The position numbers and the translations under genes were made by a program. Under the pieces are notes generated by a model that had not been told where the DNA came from, ran no database searches, and was given only the letters and a program-made list of their open reading frames with translations. 64,000 bases of DNA from Duganella sp. BuS-21 (lineage in GTDB: Bacteria; Pseudomonadota; Gammaproteobacteria; Burkholderiales; Burkholderiaceae_D): NCBI GenBank assembly GCA_041874725.1, contig CP097466.1, forward strand, positions 1,426,001-1,490,000, given 5' to 3'. This document shows positions 8,808-17,087 of this stretch, piece after piece (positions within the stretch are counted from its first letter, which is position 1; every line of letters begins with the position of its first letter).

Positions 8808-9410
8808 ATGTTGAATCTGAATAAATGGAAATATCAGGCCGGTGCGGCCGTGCTGGCCGCCGCCTTTGCCGTAATGCCGGCCTACGCCGCCGATCCGGTG
8901 CTGAGCATCGTCGCCACGCCGTCCAGCGGCGTGGTCGGCTCGACCATCGACCTCGATATCGTGGTGTCCGGTGTGAGCGACCTGTACGCTTACAACTTCA
9001 CGCTGCTGTTCGACCCGGCCTACCTGCAAGCGTCGGCCGCGACCGAAGGCGCTTTCCTGGGCGCCGATGGCGGTAGCACCGACTTCGACGTGGTCGACCT
9101 GTCCGGCACGCCGGGCCAGGTGTTCTACGTCTACGGCGTCAAGTTCGGCGCGGTTCCCGGCGTCAGCGGCGGCGGTAGCCTGGCGCATCTGCGGTTTGAT
9201 GTCATCGGCGCCGGCACCAGCACCTTGAGCTTTGCCGACGTGGTGCTGGTCGACTCGAGCAATGCCGACATCACGCCGCAGCTGAGCACGCAAACGCTGA
9301 TCACCAGCGCCGTGCCGGAACCGCAGACCTACCTGATGCTGGGCATCGGCCTGGTAGGCCTGGCGGCGCTGCGCCGCCGCAGTGCGCAAGGGCTTACTTC
9401 TCCGTGTTGA
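8808..9410 (+). CDS. Cohesin-domain protein with PEP-CTERM sorting signal
   Basis: 200 residues from the ATG at 8808, chosen over the ATG at 8802 because AAGGAA (8795-8800) is then correctly spaced. Signal peptide about 1-27 (AVMPAYA). Residues about 30-165 match the cohesin fold pattern: VGSTIDLDIVVSGVSDLYAY, then NFTLLFDPAYL, then GSLAHLRFDVIGAGTSTLSF. The C-terminus has a PEP-CTERM signal: VPEP at 169-172, a hydrophobic helix, then RRR at 189-191. Such tails are processed by exosortase, none of which is in this window. Nine extra residues follow RRR and are read through the overlapping 3' end of the S8 pseudogene on the other strand. The dockerin protease gene ends 28 bases upstream. Confidence 0.85.
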   Translation: MLNLNKWKYQAGAAVLAAAFAVMPAYAADPVLSIVATPSSGVVGSTIDLDIVVSGVSDLYAYNFTLLFDPAYLQASAATEGAFLGADGGSTDFDVVDLSGTPGQVFYVYGVKFGAVPGVSGGGSLAHLRFDVIGAGTSTLSFADVVLVDSSNADITPQLSTQTLITSAVPEPQTYLMLGIGLVGLAALRRRSAQGLTSPC

Positions 9411-10309
9411 TGCGTTTGGCGTAGGCCACGCCGGTGGCCGGCGTGACGTCACGCGTATCGATGTTGATCTCGGTGACCGACTTCATGCCGCCCAGGTAGT
9501 GCTTGCCTTGCTCCAGGTCACGCCCACCGCCAAGCTGGCGCTGGCGCCGTTATTCAGCTTGTAGTCCACTACGCAGGCCTTGATCACGCCCATCGGCGGC
9601 GAGATCAGGGTCACGCTTTCGTTCGAGTCGGTGTGCGCGCTGGCAGCCAGCAGCCGGTTCCACTGGTCGAGCAGGATCAGGTCCAGATCGTCGTCGGCGC
9701 CGCCCGAGGTTTCATGGTTGGTCAGCTCAAAGCGCGCCACCACGGTCTTGTTGGGAATCGCCAGCGTGGTCGCCTTGACGCCGGGACCGCGCGCTATGCA
9801 AGCGTTCACCACATCGTCCGTCGCGTCCACCGAGCCCTTGGCCGCTTGCGTGACGGTCTGCGCCAGTCGCGTGTACGCGCGCATGCCGCCACGATCGACC
9901 GCCAGCGTGCCATCGAAGCCGGTCTGCACCTCGAACTGGCGGGTGCCGCTGGTGGTGGTGGCGGACACCACCTCCGGCCCTTCCACGCCGTTGTTGTAGC
10001 GCACCTGCAATGGGCTGCGCACATTGTGCTCGCTGGCTTCCACGCCACTTCGCCCATTTGCCAGACGCCCGGCATGGCGCTGGTGCGAGTCAGGCTGACG
10101 CTGTAGCTTTGCGTTTCGCCCGGCGCCAGTTGCAGCGTGGAAGGCCTGACGGCGATATCGAAACCGTCGATGCGGCTGCTGGCCGTGTAGATCGCCGGCC
10201 TGTCGCCGACGTTGGTGACGCTGCGGCTGACGGTCTTCACGCCCACCACGTCCGGCACCGTGATCGAAGCCAGGTGCAGTGCGTAACCATTGAGCGCGCC
10301 TTGTCCACA
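9394..10309 (-). pseudogene. Remnant of a second S8 subtilase (C-terminal part only, frameshifted)
   Basis: Reads as a paralogue of the C-terminal region of the intact subtilase beginning at 13777. Shared segments include GALNGYALHLASI, SRSVTNVGD, AIYTAS, RSPLQVRYNNG, YTRLAQTVTQAA and DDDLDLILLDQ, then EINIDTRDVTPA up to a stop at 9394. The frame changes near 10040 (GEVAW to EASEHNVRSP). It changes again near 9510, where a segment present in the intact copy is also missing. No pro-domain or catalytic residues remain. Its 3' end overlaps the cohesin gene by 17 bases, tail to tail. Confidence 0.85.
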
Positions 10310-10609
10310 AAGACTTGATTCTCGTCACCCGCTGGACGCGGCAAACCAGGAAATTTTAATAAGCACGGCACCACCGACGACTACGTGGCCTCGGCAAAGC
10401 AGGACGGCGTATTGTCGCGTCTGCGGGCGACCGATTGGTCGAGCGCCGAAGGCAGCCCGACCACCGCCGCAACGCCGCCGGCTACACCGCGATGTCGTCG
10501 CAGGGCAGGGCGGACAGTGGGCTGAATGAGTTCGGCAAGTCTTTCAACATCATCGCGAACGGCGGCGGCACCAACTTCCTGCTGTCGCGCGCCACCGGAG
10601 CCGCCCGGC
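10310..10609 (+). other. Unassigned stretch with broken protein-like reading on the plus strand
   Basis: 300 bases between the S8 remnant and the intact S8 gene, with no full gene. The plus strand reads protein-like in two frames: TTDDYVASAKQDGVLSRLRA near 10370-10430, then, after a frame change, SGLNEFGKSFNIIANGGGTN near 10515-10575. The second reading runs into the 3' end of the minus-strand subtilase gene. This looks like a fragment of a foreign gene left by a rearrangement. I do not recognise the family. Confidence 0.4.
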
Positions 10610-13600
10610 TTACCTGACGCTGTTGCGGTGCTTTTCCGCCGCTGCGGCCGGCGTGACGTCGCGCGTATCGATGCTGATTTCCGTCATCGTTACCGCGCGG
10701 CCGTCCGGGTTCAGCAATTGCAACCCGCCCAGGTAGCGCTTGCCTTGTTCCAGTCCGCTCCAGCTGACGCCGACCTTGCTGGTGCCGCCCTGCGTGGCCG
10801 GCGCGGCCGGCAACGCCACTTTCAGGTTGCCCTTGGTGTCGTTGGGGATGGCGAAGGCATACGACATGGTGTAGCTGGTGCTGGCATTGTTCTTCAACTG
10901 GTAGCCCAGCACGCAGACCTTGACCACGCCCATCGGCAGGCCGGTGAGGGTAACGCTCTCGTCCGATCCGGCGTGGCCGCTGTAGGCGATCAGGTTGTTG
11001 CGCTGGTCGAGCAAGGCCAGGTCCAGGTCGTCGTTGTCGCCGCCGGTCGTGGCGCGGTTGGACAGTTCGAAGCGCGCGATCATGTTCTGGTTGGGCACGC
11101 CGAGCGTCACCGCCTTGACGCCGGCGCCGCGTGCGGTGCAGGCCGCCAGCACGCCTTCCAGTGAGTCCAGCGAACCGGGCGCCGCCTGCGTGACCGTCTG
11201 CGCCAGACGTGTGTATTCGCGCATGCCGGCCTTGACCGCGCCGAGCTTGCCGTTAAAGCCGGTCATGACGTCGAGCTGGCGATTGCCGGCGACGGTGGTG
11301 GCCGAGACCAGCGCCGGTGCTTCGGCGCCGCTGTTGTAGCGCGCCTGCAGCGGACTGCGTACCTTGTGCTCGCTATCGTTCCAGACTACTTCACCGAACT
11401 TCCATTCGCCGTCCGCCGCATCGGTGCGCTCCAGCGCCACGGTGTAGCTCTGGGTCTCGCCCGCAGCCAGGTTCAGCGTCGACGGCGTAACCTTGACCGC
11501 GAAGCCGTCGAGGCTGGCGCTGGCGGTGTAGACCGCCGCCTTGTCGCCGACATTGGTGACGCGGCGGCTGACGCTCTGCATGCCGACCACGCCCGGCAGC
11601 GAGATGGAAGCAAGGTTCAGCGCGTAGCCCTTCAGTGCGCCGCTGCCGCAATCGCTGCTCTCGCCGGTGATGCCGCACAGGTATTGCTGGTAGTCGGCGC
11701 TGGCGATGTCGTACACCAGTCCGGGATCGGCCGCCTCGTTCGGCGTCACGTGCCCCGCGCCCTGGCCCCACGGCAGGGTACCGTCTTCGGCGCCGCTGAG
11801 GGTGGTCGGCAGCACGCTGCGGGTGGTGGTCATCAGGGCCGACTTGACGGCGGCGGCCGACCAGCCCGGATGGCGCTGCTTGAGTAGCGCGGCCAGGCCG
11901 GCCACATGCGGCGTCGCCATCGAGGTGCCCGACATATAGGCCGAGCTGTTGTAGGCCGGCGCGCTGCCGGCGATCACGGCGGCGTGCTGCGCGGTGCTCA
12001 GGCTGGGCGCGATGCCGGCAAGGATGTCGACGCCCGGCGCCGTCAGGTCGGGCTTGAGCACGCCCGGATCGAAGTTGTTGGGGCCGCGCGATGAAAAGTC
12101 GGCCAGCACCGGGCCCGTCATCGGCGTCAACGCACTGGCGGCGATGCTGGCGCTGGCGCCCGCCGTGGCGGCGTAGGCGTCGATGGTCTGGCCGTCGGCC
12201 TGGCTGACGTGGATGGTTGGCACGTTGTAGAGGTCGACCACGGTGCCGTTGCCGTCATCGAGCAGAATCATGCCGACGCCGCCGGCGGCCTTGACCGCCA
12301 CCGCCTTGTCGGTGCGCGCCGTGTTGCCGCGCTGGCAAGCGACGATCTTGCCGGCCACCTTGGCAGGATCGAGCTGGGCGATCGGATGGACGTCGATCAC
12401 ATCCTCGCGGCGGAAGCAGTGCGCAGCCATGTCCGCATCGGCACCCGGCGCCACCGCGTCTTGCGCACGAATGACGGCGGTGTTCGGCAGCAGTGCCGGA
12501 TTGAGCGAAGCGCCGCTGAATTGCTGGCCGTTGCCCAGCGTGACGCTGGCGGTGTGGGTGCGGTCGTGGGTCGATGCCGCGACCGTGGTCAGCCACGGGC
12601 TGATGTGAGCGACCGCGTTGGCCGGGCCGGAGTTACCGCCGGCGGCGGCGACGAAGACGCCGGCGTCGACCGCGTGGCGGAAGGCTTGCTCGACCGGGTC
12701 GAGCGGGCTGCCGCCGCCGCTGATCGAGTAGTTCAACACGTCGACGCCGTCGGCCACCGCCGCTTCGATCGCGGCCAGGCTGTCGCTGTTGTAGCAGGTG
12801 TTGGCCACGCCGGTGGTGCTGGGGAAGCCCTCGTTGTAGCTCCAGCAGATCTTGTACATGGCAAGACGGGCGCGCGGCGCGATGCCGCTGCGCTTGCCCA
12901 GCAGGTCGCCGTTGCCGGCCTGCGCCGGCACGTTGCCGTTGCCGGCCGCCGTGGACGAAGTGTGGGTGCCGTGGCCGCCGTCGCCCACCGGGCTGCCGAG
13001 CGAGTCGCGCGGCGAGCGGAATTCGCTCCAGTGGATGGTGCTGCCGCCGGCGCGGAAGCCGTCGTCGAAATAGCGCGCGCCGATCAGTTTGTTGTTGCAG
13101 CTGGCCGCCGTGAAAGCTTCGCCGGTCTGGCAGACGCCTTTCCAGCGCGCCGGCGGCGGGCCATAGGCCAGCGTGCCGCTGTGGTCGAAGGTGGGCTGGC
13201 CGGCGCCGTCAACGCGGTCGGCGTACGACAGATTCTCCGGCCAGATGCCGGTATCGATCACGCCAACGATCACGTCTTCGCCGGCGCGCGCCTTGCCGCC
13301 CAGTTGCTCCCACAGTCCGCCCGGTTGATCGAGGCCGAGGAAGGTCGGAGTGTAGTTGGTGACCACGTGCTGGCGCTGGTCCGCTGTGATGCTGACGGCC
13401 TGGCCGCTGGCCTTGAGGGCGCGCACTTCGGCATCGGTCAGGCGTGCGGCAAAGCCGTTGAACACCACCTGGAACTGGCGCGTGACGGCGGCGGCCGGCA
13501 GCAGCGCCTTGGCTTGCTCCTGTTGCGTGCTGAGGTAGCTGCGGTACTGGCGGGCGGCACCGCTGGCGAGGTCCAGGCGTTGTCCGGGAGCGACTTTGGT

Positions 13601-13777
13601 GGCGCGCAGACCGTTGACGTTACCGCTGTAGGCGGCTACCGGCTGGCCGGACAGCTGCACGATGTAGGGCCGGCGGACGTCGTCCGCATGGGCCGTGTCG
13701 AAGGCGCCCAGCAGCGGCAGCGCCGCCATCAGCAGCAGGGTGAGACGACGGTGCTGCGGTACTTTGTTCCTTGCCAT
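10610..13777 (-). CDS. Secreted S8 family serine peptidase (subtilase) with PA insert
   Basis: 1055 residues from the ATG at 13777, preceded by GGAG at 6 bases; an upstream in-frame ATG at 13810 lacks this. Signal peptide about 1-32. An I9-type inhibitor pro-domain (about 36-140, PYIVQLSGQPVAAYSG) comes first. The peptidase domain carries D175 (VIDTGIWPE), H269 (GHGTHTSS), N382 (GGNSGP) and S619 (SGTSMATPHVAG). A protease-associated insert lies at about 450-545. A subtilase fibronectin-like domain (about 730-830, SRRVTNVGDKAAVYTAS) and a pre-peptidase-C-like region with NDDLDLALLDQRN follow. It lacks a PEP-CTERM or dockerin, so it is probably freely secreted. The gene is divergent from the PEP-CTERM genes. 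Confidence 0.93.
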   Translation of the reverse strand: MARNKVPQHRRLTLLLMAALPLLGAFDTAHADDVRRPYIVQLSGQPVAAYSGNVNGLRATKVAPGQRLDLASGAARQYRSYLSTQQEQAKALLPAAAVTRQFQVVFNGFAARLTDAEVRALKASGQAVSITADQRQHVVTNYTPTFLGLDQPGGLWEQLGGKARAGEDVIVGVIDTGIWPENLSYADRVDGAGQPTFDHSGTLAYGPPPARWKGVCQTGEAFTAASCNNKLIGARYFDDGFRAGGSTIHWSEFRSPRDSLGSPVGDGGHGTHTSSTAAGNGNVPAQAGNGDLLGKRSGIAPRARLAMYKICWSYNEGFPSTTGVANTCYNSDSLAAIEAAVADGVDVLNYSISGGGSPLDPVEQAFRHAVDAGVFVAAAGGNSGPANAVAHISPWLTTVAASTHDRTHTASVTLGNGQQFSGASLNPALLPNTAVIRAQDAVAPGADADMAAHCFRREDVIDVHPIAQLDPAKVAGKIVACQRGNTARTDKAVAVKAAGGVGMILLDDGNGTVVDLYNVPTIHVSQADGQTIDAYAATAGASASIAASALTPMTGPVLADFSSRGPNNFDPGVLKPDLTAPGVDILAGIAPSLSTAQHAAVIAGSAPAYNSSAYMSGTSMATPHVAGLAALLKQRHPGWSAAAVKSALMTTTRSVLPTTLSGAEDGTLPWGQGAGHVTPNEAADPGLVYDIASADYQQYLCGITGESSDCGSGALKGYALNLASISLPGVVGMQSVSRRVTNVGDKAAVYTASASLDGFAVKVTPSTLNLAAGETQSYTVALERTDAADGEWKFGEVVWNDSEHKVRSPLQARYNSGAEAPALVSATTVAGNRQLDVMTGFNGKLGAVKAGMREYTRLAQTVTQAAPGSLDSLEGVLAACTARGAGVKAVTLGVPNQNMIARFELSNRATTGGDNDDLDLALLDQRNNLIAYSGHAGSDESVTLTGLPMGVVKVCVLGYQLKNNASTSYTMSYAFAIPNDTKGNLKVALPAAPATQGGTSKVGVSWSGLEQGKRYLGGLQLLNPDGRAVTMTEISIDTRDVTPAAAAEKHRNSVR

Positions 13778-14071
13778 GAATCGCTCCGGGGTGTGGTTGA
13801 AGAGCGCCATTTAACCAAGAAATATAGAAATAAATTCAATTTAATTTGTTACATGGTTAAAAAAATACAACGATTAACAAGCGACAAGCTAAGACAAAAT
13901 AGCGATAAATAGTCACTTTATTGCTTCAGTTTTTATAGCTAAATCTGGTTGGTGTCGTCACATTTTTCGGAATACGAATTTTTACAATTAGATACAACAT
14001 AAAAGTCAATTGTCTAGACGGCCTTTTGCGTGCTGTGCATACTTGGTTTCTTGTTAACTCAAGGAGGATCA
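13778..14071. promoter_or_regulatory. AT-rich divergent intergenic region between subtilase and PEP-CTERM genes
   Basis: 294 bases, strikingly AT-rich against the flanking coding DNA. For the subtilase, minus-strand TTGACT (14009-14004) and TGTAAA (13986-13981) are 17 bases apart and make a fair sigma-70-type promoter. On the plus strand the downstream gene has a strong AAGGAGG at 14061-14067; I see no clear promoter pair there. No gene is supported inside. Confidence 0.4.
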
Positions 14072-14956
14072 ATGAAACTTGCCGCACTTAACGCACTGGC
14101 CGCTTGCCTGGCGGTCGCCGCCGGCCCAGCGTTCGCCGATGCCCACGGGACCGCCACCTTCGGCAATGTGACCGTGACGCTGATCGATCTGGATCCGAAC
14201 GATGGCATCGCCGCCAGCATTTCCTTCCTGCCCAACCCGACCATGTACGCCGGCGGCGCTTATATCTACGGCGAAGCGGAGACCGGCCAGACCGGCGGTT
14301 ACGATCCCGGCCACCAGCTGGGCCGCTATGAAAAAACCGGCGCCTGGCAAACCACCAACGTCAAGGGCAGCACCAAGACCGATCTGGCTTCCTCGTCGGC
14401 CAGCGTGGGCGGCTCGGCCAGCGGCGTCGGCTTCAGCGGCTTGAGCCTGTCGGGCACGGCCTTCAGCTCGGCCGACGAGCGCTCGCGCTTCTACGCCTAT
14501 GCCGGCGTGCCGGCCTCGCATGGGAACAAGGGCTTCATCCTGTCGGCCAATACCATGGTGACCTTTTCGGTCAACGCCACGCTGGGCGTGAATACCACCC
14601 TCGGCTATACGCCGGGCGCGCTGGAAGGCGAGGCCGCGGCGGCCACGCTACGCCTGTACGCCGGCGCTTTCGGCGCCGACCCTGGCGCCATCCTCGACGG
14701 CACGCATGAGCACAGCGTCAGCGTTCACTACTTCGATGGCGATCTGCCCGGCGCGGCCAGCGACAGTTGGAGCGGCGTGATGTCGGCCAGCTTCAGCAAC
14801 CTCAGCAGTCAGAGCGGCCGCGGCGAGTTTTGGGCCGACGCCAGCATCAGCGGTCGTTCGGTGATTTCGGCGGTGCCGGAGCCGGCCACTTACGGCATGT
14901 TGCTGGGCGGCCTGGGCCTGATCGGCGCCGTCGCCCGCCGCCGCGCCCGCGCGTGA
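14072..14956 (+). CDS. PEP-CTERM sorting domain protein, paralogue 1
   Basis: 294 residues with start fixed by AAGGAGG (14061-14067). Signal peptide about 1-22 (LAVAAGPAFADA). The mature part is Ser/Ala/Gly-rich and predicted beta-strand, beginning FGNVTVTLIDLDPNDGIAAS. The C-terminus is VPEPATYGMLLGGLGLIGA followed by RRRARA, a standard PEP-CTERM signal for exosortase-dependent envelope or matrix placement. The next gene is a paralogue, with the same opening motif and the FILSANTMVTFSVNA/FVLSANTKVTFSTMA segment in common. No enzymatic motif is visible; function unknown. Confidence 0.85.
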   Translation: MKLAALNALAACLAVAAGPAFADAHGTATFGNVTVTLIDLDPNDGIAASISFLPNPTMYAGGAYIYGEAETGQTGGYDPGHQLGRYEKTGAWQTTNVKGSTKTDLASSSASVGGSASGVGFSGLSLSGTAFSSADERSRFYAYAGVPASHGNKGFILSANTMVTFSVNATLGVNTTLGYTPGALEGEAAAATLRLYAGAFGADPGAILDGTHEHSVSVHYFDGDLPGAASDSWSGVMSASFSNLSSQSGRGEFWADASISGRSVISAVPEPATYGMLLGGLGLIGAVARRRARA

Positions 14957-14984
14957 TAAACCGTTGCTCATCATTGGAGAATCT

Positions 14985-15860
14985 ATGAAGCGCTTTGTAT
15001 TGCATACCCTGGCGGCGGCCTGCATGGTCGCCGCCGTCAGCCCGGCGTTCGCCGCGTCGAGCAGCAGCGTCAGTTTCGGCAACCTGGTCATCACCCTGAC
15101 CGACCTGAACGCGGCCGACGGCATAGCGCCCAGCCTGTCGTTCAGCACCAACGGCCACGCCTATGTCCTGGGCGAGACGCTGGGTTTCGGCGAGACCCAG
15201 GATGAAAGCCTGTACGCCCATACCGCCAAGCAGCAGCAGGGCATTTTGTCCGGCAGCACGCATGGCGACTGGTCCGCTGTAACGTCCAGCGTGACGGCCG
15301 CCAATACGGTGGCCGGCTTTACCGCGCTGTCCGCCACCGGCAATGCCAGCAGCAGCCTCGACGCCCATGGCGCCTACCGCAGCTACGCCGCCGGCAGCGA
15401 ACCCTTCCTCAACACCTTCGTCTTGTCGGCCAACACCAAGGTAACGTTCAGCACCATGGCGTCCATGCAGGTGCAGACCAGCATGGGCTACAACCTCGAG
15501 GCCGACCAGGAAGAGTACGCCAACGCGCATATGTTGCTGGCGGTGGGCGGCTCGGTGAACGGCGTGGCGCAGGACGACGTACGCGACCTGGCGCTGTCGG
15601 CGACTTTTGCGGTGCGCGACGATGGCACCACCATGGGCGTGAGCGATAGCTGGAGCGGGATGTTGTCGGCCAGTTTTATCAACAACAGCGCGATGAATGC
15701 CGATGGCACTTTTCAGGCATTTGTTTCGACCGAAGGCTGGTCGGCGAACTGGGATGGCGTGACGCCGGTACCAGAGCCGGAAACCTACGCCATGCTGTTG
15801 GCGGGGCTGGCGCTGGTAGGCTGGACCGGCCGCCGCAACAAGGCGCGCAGCCGGGCCTGA
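14985..15860 (+). CDS. PEP-CTERM sorting domain protein, paralogue 2
   Basis: 291 residues, 28 bases after paralogue 1 with TTGGAGA at 14975-14980, so most likely one operon from tandem duplication. Signal peptide about 1-25 (VAAVSPAFAAS). The domain opens FGNLVITLTDLNAADGIAPS, parallel to its neighbour, and shares the late motif DSWSGMLSASFINNSAMN (DSWSGVMSASFSNLSSQS in the first copy). PEP-CTERM tail: VPEPETYAMLLAGLALVGW followed by RRNKARSRA. Function unknown; likely an exported matrix or surface protein. The two copies have diverged in the middle, so they may not be redundant. Confidence 0.85.
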   Translation: MKRFVLHTLAAACMVAAVSPAFAASSSSVSFGNLVITLTDLNAADGIAPSLSFSTNGHAYVLGETLGFGETQDESLYAHTAKQQQGILSGSTHGDWSAVTSSVTAANTVAGFTALSATGNASSSLDAHGAYRSYAAGSEPFLNTFVLSANTKVTFSTMASMQVQTSMGYNLEADQEEYANAHMLLAVGGSVNGVAQDDVRDLALSATFAVRDDGTTMGVSDSWSGMLSASFINNSAMNADGTFQAFVSTEGWSANWDGVTPVPEPETYAMLLAGLALVGWTGRRNKARSRA

Positions 15861-15865
15861 ATGGT

Positions 15866-15925
15866 TTAGTTGCCGGTGGCGACCGGGCGGGTGGGATCGC
15901 TCACCCACTCGCTCCACGAGCCCGG
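15866..15925 (-). pseudogene. 3'-end remnant of a sulfurtransferase (sseA-like) gene
   Basis: The minus strand reads PGSWSEWVSDPTRPVATGN and a stop, closely matching the C-terminus of the intact sulfurtransferase nearby (PGSWSEWCADSARPVATGTD, ending at 16225). Only about 20 codons remain. The rest of the 15861-16224 gap shows no supported gene, only short open frames without a convincing start or family match. Confidence 0.7.
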
Positions 15926-16224
15926 ACGCCGACATGGACTAGTTCGCCTATGCGCGCACGCTGCTGAACGTGGTTGCTGATCTTACTTTACGGTTTTGTG
16001 ACCGCTCAATCGTTTGCGGCTTGTGATCGCAAGCGACGAGAGTATGATCGTGTATTGGACTCTCGACAAAACAAGCAAGCAGAATCATTGTCAAAGATCA
16101 GCGGACTGCTGGGCGGGTCGCGCAGCGAAGACGGGCCACTTGATCGATCATCAAGTACGCGGCACTGAATTACTGATCGTGCATTGGATACGCGCTACGC
16201 GTCAGCGGAAAAGATGACAAGGTC

Positions 16225-17079
16225 TTAATCAGTACCGGTAGCGACAGGGCGGGCTGAGTCGGCACACCACTCGCTCCACGAGCCCGGATACAGGGCGGCG
16301 CCGGGTAGGCCAGCGATTTCCAGTGCCAGCAGGTTGTGGCAGGCGGTGACGCCGGAACCGCATTGCATGATGGCTTGCGGCGCGCTGTCGAACAGCGGCG
16401 CGAAGTCGGCCTTCAGCTGCGCGGCGTCCTTGAAACGGCCTTCGGCCGTCAGGTTGTCCTTGAAGAAGCGGTTTTTGGCGCCGGGGATGTGGCCGCCCAC
16501 CGGATCGATGGTTTCGTTTTCGCCGCGATAGCGGTCGGCCGCGCGGGCGTCGACCACGGTGCGTGCCCGGGTCGACAGGTTGGCGACCACTTCCTCCACT
16601 GACACCGTCGCCACCAGCGATGGCCGGTCACCGATCTGGCCCGGCGTGCGCTGATCGTTCGAGGTCACCATGGCCAAGCCTGCCGATTGCCAGGCCGCCA
16701 GCCCGCCATCGAGCACGGCCACCGCCGGATGTCCGACCCAGCGCAGCAGCCACCACAGACGCGCGGCGAACATGCCGCCGTGCGCATCGTAAGCGACCAC
16801 TTGCGTGTCGTGGTTGATGCCCCAGCTGCGCAGGGTGGCGATCAGGGCCGCCCGCTCCGGCAGCGGGTGCCGGCCGCGAAACGCGCCGTCCGCACCCAGC
16901 TTGGCGCCCGACAGGTCCGTATCCACATTGGCGAACTGCGCGCCGGCGATGTGGCCGATGGCGAAACCGTCACGCCCGGCGTTTGGATTCATCAAGTCAT
17001 GACGGCAATCGAGGATGACCCAGTTCGGGTCTTGCAGATGCTGGGACAGGGTGGCGGCGTCGATCAGGGTGGTGTGCAT
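16225..17079 (-). CDS. sseA: 3-mercaptopyruvate sulfurtransferase
   Basis: A two-rhodanese-domain cytoplasmic enzyme of 284 residues that transfers sulfur from 3-mercaptopyruvate to thiols or cyanide. The N-terminal domain is the inactive one (VILDCRHDLMNP, YDAHGGMFAARLWW). The C-terminal domain carries the active loop CGSGVTA, the mercaptopyruvate-type signature rather than the thiosulfate-type CRxGxR. The start at 17079 has AAGGAGC upstream, embedded in the end of the preceding transporter gene. It is the last gene of the Rieske-EamA-sseA minus-strand run. Confidence 0.92.
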   Translation of the reverse strand: MHTTLIDAATLSQHLQDPNWVILDCRHDLMNPNAGRDGFAIGHIAGAQFANVDTDLSGAKLGADGAFRGRHPLPERAALIATLRSWGINHDTQVVAYDAHGGMFAARLWWLLRWVGHPAVAVLDGGLAAWQSAGLAMVTSNDQRTPGQIGDRPSLVATVSVEEVVANLSTRARTVVDARAADRYRGENETIDPVGGHIPGAKNRFFKDNLTAEGRFKDAAQLKADFAPLFDSAPQAIMQCGSGVTACHNLLALEIAGLPGAALYPGSWSEWCADSARPVATGTD

Positions 17080-17087
17080 GATGCTCC

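Noticed and set aside
6134..8809. 891-codon minus-strand frame opposite the metalloprotease
   Set aside because: The plus strand encodes a signal peptide, zinc site and dockerin in register; the minus reading is low-complexity shadow sequence.
5795..9410. Possibility that the cohesin and dockerin belong to a true cellulosome
   Set aside because: Only one cohesin and one dockerin, no scaffoldin, carbohydrate-binding module or glycosidase in the window.
12209..13912. 567-codon plus-strand frame opposite the S8 subtilase
   Set aside because: The minus strand carries the full catalytic set D, H, N, S; the plus frame is antisense with no domain.
15974..16217. Two short plus-strand frames between the PEP-CTERM and sulfurtransferase genes
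   Set aside because: No ribosome binding site, no family pattern, and overlapping each other in different frames.
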